Shown here piece by piece: positions 5,777-10,512 of a stretch of 10,512 bases of DNA. The number at the start of each line of letters is the position of its first letter. Positions within the stretch are counted from its first letter, which is position 1. The position numbers and the translations under genes were made by a program. The notes under the pieces were generated by a model. The model saw only the letters and a program-made list of their open reading frames with translations. It had not been told where the DNA came from and did not search any database. The DNA comes from an uncultured cyanobacterium (lineage in GTDB: Bacteria > Cyanobacteriota > Cyanobacteriia > Cyanobacteriales > Chroococcidiopsidaceae): NCBI GenBank assembly GCA_946221495.1, contig CAMIFA010000168.1, positions 1 through 10,512 of the forward strand. The letters run 5' to 3'.

Positions 5777-5818
5777 TAGTCCCTAGTCCCTAGTTCCCAG
5801 TCCCCAGTCCCCAGTCCC
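5777..5818 (+). repeat. Six tandem heptamers (T/C)AGTCCC
   Basis: The units are TAGTCCC twice, TAGTTCC once and CAGTCCC three times, without interruption. This is a short tandemly repeated repetitive (STRR) sequence of the kind common in cyanobacterial genomes. It ends seven bases before the rsmA ATG and fills the place where a ribosome site would be expected. Copy number may vary between strains. Confidence 0.9.
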
Positions 5819-5825
5819 TAAATGA

Positions 5826-6626
5826 ATGCAACCTCGACCCCGCAAACAATTTGCTCAACATTGGCTAAAAAGTGACAAAGCGCTGAATCAAATAATTCGG
5901 GCAGCAGAAATTACTAAAAGCGATTCCATTTTGGAAATTGGACCCGGCACAGGAATCTTAACTAATCGCTTATTGCCCCTTGCTCAGTCTGTTCTTGCCG
6001 TCGAAATCGACCGCGATTTGTGCCAATTGTTGGCTAAACAACTAGGTTCAATTGAAAATTTTTTACTATTACAAGGCGATTTTTTAACGCTGAATTTGGC
6101 TGATTTAACTTCTCCAGCCTGGCAACAGCCTAACAAAGTTGTTGCTAATATTCCTTACAACATTACTGGACCAATTCTAGAGAAACTGCTTGGCACGATC
6201 GCTAACCCAGCTGCTGCCTATGATTTAATTGTGCTGTTGGTACAAAAAGAAGTAGCCCAAAGACTATATGCTCAACCGCATTCAAAAGCATTTGGAGCTT
6301 TATCGGTGCGGGTGCAGTATTTAGCTGATTGTGAGTTAATTTGTCCTGTGCCTAGTGCTTGGTTCTACCCACCGCCACAGGTAGATTCAGCTGTTGTGCG
6401 CTTGCGTCCTCGCTCATTCTCGCCAGATGCTGTGAATCCTCAACATTTCGAGACTTTAGTAAAACTAGGATTTGGTGCTAAACGCAAAATGTTGCGAAAT
6501 AATTTGAAAGGAGTAGTAGATCGCGATCGCCTTAGCCAATTACTGGAACAATTAGAGATAAATCCCCAAGCTCGCGCCGAAGACCTCAGCGTAGCTCAAT
6601 GGGTAACTTTAGCCAACGAATTATAA
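5826..6626 (+). CDS. rsmA: 16S rRNA dimethyladenosine transferase RsmA (KsgA)
   Basis: This 266-residue enzyme uses S-adenosylmethionine to dimethylate the two adjacent adenines (A1518 and A1519 in E. coli numbering) in the last hairpin of 16S rRNA, a late step and checkpoint in small-subunit assembly. Visible motifs are KQFAQHWL at the N-terminus, the SAM-binding loop EIGPGTG (37-43), the acidic residue in AVEID (about 60), QGDFL (83-87), and the catalytic NIPYNI (108-113). The PPPQVDSAVVRLRPR segment and the GAKRKMLRNNLKG segment are the typical C-terminal elements. Length is normal for the family. An overlapping ATG at 5822 is out of frame. No Shine-Dalgarno site precedes the start because a heptamer repeat ends there. 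It is followed by ispE after 60 bp. Confidence 0.97.
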   Translation: MQPRPRKQFAQHWLKSDKALNQIIRAAEITKSDSILEIGPGTGILTNRLLPLAQSVLAVEIDRDLCQLLAKQLGSIENFLLLQGDFLTLNLADLTSPAWQQPNKVVANIPYNITGPILEKLLGTIANPAAAYDLIVLLVQKEVAQRLYAQPHSKAFGALSVRVQYLADCELICPVPSAWFYPPPQVDSAVVRLRPRSFSPDAVNPQHFETLVKLGFGAKRKMLRNNLKGVVDRDRLSQLLEQLEINPQARAEDLSVAQWVTLANEL

Positions 6627-6648
6627 TTTTAAATTCTCAACTAATTCA

Positions 6649-6679
6649 ACTCAAAACTCAAAACTCAAAACTCAAAACT
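6649..6679 (+). repeat. Four tandem heptamers ACTCAAA
   Basis: Four exact ACTCAAA units (6649-6676) are followed by a partial ACT and end seven bases before the ispE ATG. It is a second STRR-type array with a different unit from the one before rsmA, in the equivalent position. It leaves ispE without a visible ribosome site. Confidence 0.88.
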
Positions 6680-6686
6680 ATTTAAA

Positions 6687-7643
6687 ATGCGTTCTTACTC
6701 CCTGCTGGCTCCTGCCAAAATTAATTTATATCTAGAGATCCTTGGCGATCGCCCGGATGGTTATCACGAACTAGTGCTGGTGCTACAAACCATTGATTTA
6801 GCAGATCGAGTAGATTTGCAAGCATCTAGTAGAGACACTATCCGTGTTCGTTGTGATTATCCGGATGTCCCTCAAGATCAAAGCAATCTTGCTCATCAAG
6901 CAGCTCAACTGATGGCAAACCAATTTCCTAACGCTTTTGCTCAGTATGGCGGTGTAGAAATTACTATTTACAAGCGCATTCCCGTAGGCGCTGGGTTAGC
7001 TGGCGGATCTAGCAATGCAGCAGCTGTTTTGGTAGGCTTAGATTTAATGTGGAAGTTGGGCTTAACACAGTCGGAGTTGGAAGAATTAGCAGCTCAACTC
7101 GGCTCAGATGTGCCTTTTTGTGTGGCGGGTGGCACAGCGATCGCGACAGGTAAGGGCGATCAACTTTCGCCGCTACCCAGTCTAGATAATTTATATGTAG
7201 TAGTAGGGAAATATCGCTCTATTAATGTTTCTACAGCTTGGGCTTATCAGACTTATCGGCAGCAGTTTGGTAAGTCTTACGTTGCTGATAAATATAGCCT
7301 AGAAGCTCGTGCAGCAGCAGTGCATTCTGGATCAATGGTGCAAGCAATTATGCATCAAGATGGTATCCAAATCGGTCAAAGACTGAGGAATGATTTAGAG
7401 CGAGTAGTGTTGCCAGAATACCCACAAGTATCGCAACTGCGGCAAGCTTTTCAAAATGCTGATACTTTAGGAGCAATGATGTCTGGCTCTGGTTCAACAG
7501 TGTTTGCGTTGTGTGCATCTTACGAGCAGGCACAGCAGGTTCAACAGCAGGTAAGAACAGCAATTGCTGACCCCAATTTAGACCTTTGGCTAGCTCAGTT
7601 ATCTAGTACAGGTATCCAGGTTACGGCTACGGCTAGAAATTGA
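6687..7643 (+). CDS. ispE: 4-diphosphocytidyl-2-C-methyl-D-erythritol kinase
   Basis: This GHMP-family kinase phosphorylates CDP-methylerythritol at the 2-hydroxyl using ATP, the fourth step of the MEP pathway that supplies isoprenoids for carotenoids, the chlorophyll tail and quinones. The 318-residue protein shows APAKINLYLEI with Lys11, DRPDGYHEL (21-29), the ATP-binding loop PVGAGLAGGSSNAA (99-112), the catalytic Asp141 in GSDVPFC, and MMSGSGSTVFAL near the C-terminus. All expected active-site elements are present. The start ATG at 6687 fits the family N-terminus. It lies in the same direction as rsmA and the DUF3082-type gene, with spacers of 60 bp and 38 bp, which suggests one operon. 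One HIP1 site lies in the N-terminal region and another near Asp141. Confidence 0.98.
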   Translation: MRSYSLLAPAKINLYLEILGDRPDGYHELVLVLQTIDLADRVDLQASSRDTIRVRCDYPDVPQDQSNLAHQAAQLMANQFPNAFAQYGGVEITIYKRIPVGAGLAGGSSNAAAVLVGLDLMWKLGLTQSELEELAAQLGSDVPFCVAGGTAIATGKGDQLSPLPSLDNLYVVVGKYRSINVSTAWAYQTYRQQFGKSYVADKYSLEARAAAVHSGSMVQAIMHQDGIQIGQRLRNDLERVVLPEYPQVSQLRQAFQNADTLGAMMSGSGSTVFALCASYEQAQQVQQQVRTAIADPNLDLWLAQLSSTGIQVTATARN

Positions 7644-7681
7644 GCCACGCTGGAAATTATTAATTATTGGACTTTAATATT

Positions 7682-8020
7682 ATGAATAATCAGCCACCGA
7701 CGGAAAATCAATCCAATCCCGATACTAAGACACTGCCAACTCCTTTACGTTGTCTAACGGGAGCGTCAATTGCTGGTGGACTAACGATCGCCCTCTACTC
7801 CCTAACATCGTCCATTGCTCAAAGTTTTGCGGCTAAACCTCTGCACTCAGATAATGCACTTGTCTTAAGGATTAGCGCTGCTGTTCGTACTCTCGTTGTC
7901 GGTGTGAGTACGCTGGCTACTGGGGTGTTTGGCTTAGTAGCTATTGGTTTAGTAGCTCTTGCTGTTCAAGTTTTGATTCAGCAACTAACTCAAAAACAAA
8001 CGCCACCAGATGTAGATTAA
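7682..8020 (+). CDS. DUF3082-type membrane protein
   Basis: From the ATG at 7682 this is a 112-residue protein with a polar, disordered N-terminus (about 1-20). It has one hydrophobic segment near residues 25-48 (CLTGASIAGGLTIALYSLTS), a short loop (FAAKPLHSDNA), then a long hydrophobic stretch (about 65-100). The PLRCLTGA, SSIAQSFA and KPLHSDN elements are those I associate with DUF3082, a family of cyanobacteria and plastids with no assigned reaction. An upstream TTG at 7667 would add five residues, but ATG is preferred. It starts 38 bp after ispE and is probably co-transcribed with it. I do not infer a role in isoprenoid synthesis from position alone. Confidence 0.85.
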   Translation: MNNQPPTENQSNPDTKTLPTPLRCLTGASIAGGLTIALYSLTSSIAQSFAAKPLHSDNALVLRISAAVRTLVVGVSTLATGVFGLVAIGLVALAVQVLIQQLTQKQTPPDVD

Positions 8021-8026
8021 GATGTA

Positions 8027-8097
8027 TTTTTGATACATACCCCACGTTTGTAGTAGTCATTAGTTTTTTTGGTACACACCTCGCGCTTGTAGTGGTC
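8027..8097. repeat. Two 32-bp imperfect direct repeats, 39-bp period
   Basis: Units at 8027-8058 and 8066-8097 agree at 26 of 32 positions, each starting with a T-run followed by G(A/G)TACA(T/C)ACC and ending TTGTAGT(A/G)GTC. All six differences are transitions. A shorter relative (GCTTCTAGTGGA, 8113-8124) follows. TAGTTTTTT (8061-8069) and AAAAAACTA (8099-8107) also form an inverted pair. The stretch lies between convergent genes. Confidence 0.55.
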
Positions 8098-8137
8098 GAA
8101 AAAACTAGGAATGCTTCTAGTGGACATGGTGACGCTT

Positions 8138-8159
8138 CGTAACTTATGAGCGCGTTACG
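8138..8159. terminator. Possible terminator hairpin between convergent genes
   Basis: CGTAAC (8138-8143) and GTTACG (8154-8159) can form a 6-bp stem with a ten-base loop, about 40 bases past the selO stop. There is no T-run next to it. The call rests on position only. Confidence 0.25.
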
Positions 8160-8199
8160 GCTTGATGCTATGCAATAAGTAATAAGTTTAAAATACTAC

Positions 8200-9642
8200 C
8201 TAATTTCCTGACTGCAACCGCTTTACTAAATCATCAAAGGGCTGCCAATTATCTTCAGTAGCGATCGCTTCCCAAACAGATTCAATTACAGGTCTAAGTA
8301 ATACCGTTTTTGGATTACTGCGCTCCATAGAAAAGGCAATATTATCCATTTCTGATGAAGGAACATTACTCAAAATTCTATGATATAAATTCAGCCAATC
8401 TTCAAGCAATTCTAAAGATGTATTTCCTTCTAAAAAGCCTGGTTGACTGAGTATAGAGTTAATATCTTTTCTCCAAACTGATGAAAATTGTTGAGTTAAT
8501 TTCGCAAAAAAGTCATGATAACTCACCTGGGTAGTTATCAGAAGTTGCAGCGTTGACTGTAAAAGCTGATCTGCTTCTCCAGAATCGATTTGTAAAACTC
8601 CTAATTTTCTCAACATAAGCTGCTTGTATTCTGCATTGTAATAATCATCAAATTGTGCCAAGCCAGCTTCTAAATCATTGGCAGCAATAACAGATATTAG
8701 TGGTACTTGTAGCAGTTCTAAATTTAACTTACAAACAGACGGTTGATTACCGTAACTATAGCGCCTGTAATAATCGAAATAAGCGGCAGTAAATTGTGGA
8801 TCGTAGCTGGGAATAAAAGCATAAGGACCATAGTCGAAACTTTCACCAGTAATCGACATATTGTCAGTATTTAATACTCCATGACAAAAGCCAGCTACCA
8901 TCCATTGCGCTGCTAGTTGAGCTACTCGTTTTACTAAGTCGGCATAAAATAGGGCATATTTATCTGTGCCTTGAATATGGGGGTAGTAATATGCAATTAC
9001 ATGGTCTAACAGCTTTTTAATTAAATCGGGACGCTCGATATAATGCAACCGCTCAAATGTGCCAAAGCGGATATGAGAGCGACTAAAACGCACCATTACC
9101 GAGGAGCGCGTCGGTGAAGGTTCATCTCCCCGCCAAAGTTGCTCTCCGGTTTCAATCATGCTTAGACAACGAGAGGTACGCACACCCATTTGCTGCAATG
9201 CTTCGGCTGCTAGCACTTCCCGCACACCTCCTTTTAGTGTCAGCATCCCGTCGCCGCCACGAGAGTAGGGAGTTGTACCAGAGCCTTTTGTGCCAAAGTC
9301 GTACAGTTCGCCGTCTACACCACGTACTTGACCGTAAAGGAAACCTCTACCGTCTCCTAAAAATTGGTTATATTGACCAAACTGATAACCGTGATAGCGC
9401 AAAGCTAAGAGCGATCGCTGCTTTTGAAATTTGCCAAAAACTTCAATGAAATCTGTGTCTTTTACTGCTTGGGGATCTAGTCCTAATAGAGGTAGTAGTA
9501 AGTCGTTACGAAAACGCAGGATATGCAGATCAAATTGCGCTGCTTCAACTTCATCGAAGTAATCGCCGCCTAAAGATTCCAAGGCGGGTTCGTAATTAAG
9601 AGCCAAGAAGGGATTTGTGTTGTGAATTGTCACTGAGGTCAT
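8200..9642 (-). CDS. selO: Protein adenylyltransferase SelO (YdiU, UPF0061)
   Basis: This 480-residue pseudokinase-fold enzyme transfers AMP from ATP to Ser, Thr or Tyr of target proteins, a modification linked to oxidative stress in other organisms. The family core is complete: FLGDGRG (95-101), TKGSGTTPYSRGGDG (118-132) with Lys119, VREVLAAEAL (140-149), WRGDEPSPTRSSVMVRF (170-186), FCHGVLNTDNMS (252-263) with Asp260 and Asn261, and FDYGPYAF with Asp270. These last residues match Asp246, Asn247 and Asp256 of E. coli SelO. Residue 286 is Ala where E. coli has Cys272, and the C-terminus ends LQSGN without a cysteine or selenocysteine. Length equals the family norm. The ATG is confirmed by the NTNPFLAL N-terminus, and no strong ribosome site is seen. 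The gene is monocistronic. Confidence 0.97.
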   Translation of the reverse strand: MTSVTIHNTNPFLALNYEPALESLGGDYFDEVEAAQFDLHILRFRNDLLLPLLGLDPQAVKDTDFIEVFGKFQKQRSLLALRYHGYQFGQYNQFLGDGRGFLYGQVRGVDGELYDFGTKGSGTTPYSRGGDGMLTLKGGVREVLAAEALQQMGVRTSRCLSMIETGEQLWRGDEPSPTRSSVMVRFSRSHIRFGTFERLHYIERPDLIKKLLDHVIAYYYPHIQGTDKYALFYADLVKRVAQLAAQWMVAGFCHGVLNTDNMSITGESFDYGPYAFIPSYDPQFTAAYFDYYRRYSYGNQPSVCKLNLELLQVPLISVIAANDLEAGLAQFDDYYNAEYKQLMLRKLGVLQIDSGEADQLLQSTLQLLITTQVSYHDFFAKLTQQFSSVWRKDINSILSQPGFLEGNTSLELLEDWLNLYHRILSNVPSSEMDNIAFSMERSNPKTVLLRPVIESVWEAIATEDNWQPFDDLVKRLQSGN

Positions 9643-10098
9643 GACTTTATAGAGAATAGTAAGTTCTGACTAAATATTGTTGAGTTAATTTTTGCAGGCG
9701 ATCGCTATATACAATCATCTAGTTAAAGCATTTATCTGCTGGCGGCAATTCCTTGGTTACTATAGCCAAAACTTTCAATAGACTAATTAGTAGCCTAGAG
9801 TAAAAAATAAAAGCCTTCTGCAGAATGACATATAAAGCAGATTCTGAGCTTCGCTCTGGTAATATCAAAGCTTAGTAAAATCCTAATTTAAAAACATCCC
9901 ACTTTTGTAGTAAATCTAATTTTTGATGCTGTATTATAGGCTACAAATGCTGAAAGTCCAGAAAAATAAAAAAATCATCTAATTAACACATTAATTATAA
10001 TTTTCTGCAACATAATTTTAAAAGCTGCTATTTTGTGCTTTTAGTAAATAACATAAAAGTAGCATTAAAATGAAAATTAATATTATTAAATTAAAGAG
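9643..10098. other. AT-rich intergenic region
   Basis: I find no gene on either strand here. It holds a HIP1 site (9698-9705), a short CAGAAT/ATTCTG inverted pair near 9820-9846, a TATAAT hexamer at 9996-10001, and a 7-bp stem TAAAAGC/GCTTTTA (10019-10025 and 10037-10043) upstream of the next gene. The TATAAT could serve the plus-strand gene at 10099, but no matching -35 box is seen. The selO promoter must also lie here on the other strand. Confidence 0.5.
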
Positions 10099-10410
10099 AT
10101 GCCACACATAAATTTAGTATGCACTTTGGATGGTGCTGAATACAAAGAGTACGAGGTTTTGAGTGACGAGCAACCTTTAGGAATTATTTCTTGGAAAAGT
10201 GATGATGGCTCCTCCGAAGGATCTTGGTATACAACCGCTAGCGATGGTAACTCTCGGTACTTTGAAACCCAAGAAGAAGTTATCAAATTTTTGATAGATA
10301 ACCCCTTAAAGTCTGCTAACGAACTTTCAGCCAAGCTAAAAGCTGAAGCACATAAGCTGATAGATATTGCTGAAGACATCGAAGCTAAAAGCGATGCTCC
10401 AGGACTTTAA
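10099..10410 (+). CDS. Small hypothetical protein
   Basis: This 103-residue acidic soluble protein is of a family I do not recognise. The first 65 residues look like short beta strands (INLVCTL, KEYEVL, LGIISWK, GSWYTTASDG, SRYFETQEEV). The rest is a charged helix-forming stretch (about 66-97, LKSANELSAKLKAEAHKLID). The composition is biased to Ser, Glu, Asp and Lys. There is no signal peptide, membrane helix or cysteine cluster. The start at ATG 10099 is preceded by AAAGAG immediately next to the codon, which is poor spacing for a ribosome site. The surrounding DNA is AT-rich and lacks HIP1 sites, which may mean a recent arrival. A frame on the opposite strand covers almost the same bases but has a less protein-like sequence. 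Confidence 0.6.
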   Translation: MPHINLVCTLDGAEYKEYEVLSDEQPLGIISWKSDDGSSEGSWYTTASDGNSRYFETQEEVIKFLIDNPLKSANELSAKLKAEAHKLIDIAEDIEAKSDAPGL

Positions 10411-10512
10411 GCTCAATAACTTATAAAAGTTAAGCTATATAATTATCTGACAAGCTCTTATAGAACCCATTTGGGATCTTATGCGTTTGCCAAGCGCTTT
10501 AGCATCAAGCGG
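10411..10512. other. Non-coding end of the window
   Basis: I see nothing recognisable in the last 102 bases beyond AT-rich sequence. Confidence 0.3.

Noticed and set aside
7348..7563. A 71-codon minus-strand frame inside ispE
   Set aside because: The plus strand here encodes conserved ispE sequence, so this is a shadow.
10086..10379. A 97-codon minus-strand frame
   Set aside because: It is the reverse side of the 10099-10410 gene, with a Ser/Leu-rich composition typical of an antisense shadow.
1..10512. A multi-gene defence, toxin-antitoxin, CRISPR or biosynthetic system
   Set aside because: No repeat-spacer array, toxin-antitoxin pair, nuclease-helicase set or synthase genes were found; neighbouring genes belong to separate housekeeping pathways.

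Overview
The window looks like a piece of a cyanobacterial chromosome. Twelve copies of the octamer GCGATCGC (the HIP1 core) lie between 1766 and 9705. Heptameric tandem repeats sit in gene spacers, and several gene families are typical of cyanobacteria (a DUF3082-type membrane protein, the small protein at 2785-3096, and a cyanobacterial-style SelO). Species cannot be assigned from this sequence. No rRNA, tRNA, CRISPR array or intact transposase was seen. Layout: (1) 1-1510 is accessory in character and has no HIP1 site. It holds a minus-strand, membrane-anchored protein whose outer domain resembles the LecA/PA-IL galactose-binding fold, then a dense set of inverted repeats sharing the octamer CTGTAGAT, then the decayed N-terminal third of an integron-type tyrosine recombinase (IntI-like) with two in-frame stops and a frameshift. 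(2) 1511-3096 carries a NIF3/YbgI-family metal protein and a small acidic cyanobacterial protein. The 464-bp gap between them has a perfect TATAAT box followed by several hairpins enclosed by an 8-bp stem, which makes it a candidate structured RNA or leader. (3) 3153-5017 on the minus strand encodes a 40-residue single-pass membrane protein, then a beta-CASP metallo-beta-lactamase protein with a C-terminal four-cysteine cluster. Two hairpins lie between these two genes, and a 12-bp inverted repeat lies where the metallo-hydrolase gene converges with the 2785 gene. (4) 5134-8020 on the plus strand is a probable housekeeping cluster: 3-methyladenine DNA glycosylase (Mpg/AAG type), rsmA/ksgA (16S rRNA A1518/A1519 dimethyltransferase), ispE (CDP-ME kinase of the MEP isoprenoid pathway) and a DUF3082-type two-helix membrane protein. 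Different heptameric tandem repeats sit immediately before the rsmA and ispE start codons, and neither start has a recognisable Shine-Dalgarno sequence. (5) 8200-9642 on the minus strand is selO, a pseudokinase-fold protein AMP-transferase with its catalytic residues intact but apparently without the regulatory cysteine pair known from E. coli. (6) 9643-10512 is AT-rich and contains one small plus-strand gene of unknown function. The genes mostly act separately: DNA repair, ribosome maturation, isoprenoid precursor supply, RNA processing and redox-linked AMPylation. No multi-gene defence or biosynthetic system is visible. The least explained parts are the intergenic structures (881-1057, 2376-2600, 4811-4876, 5777-5818, 6649-6679), the 40-residue protein and the LecA-like surface protein.
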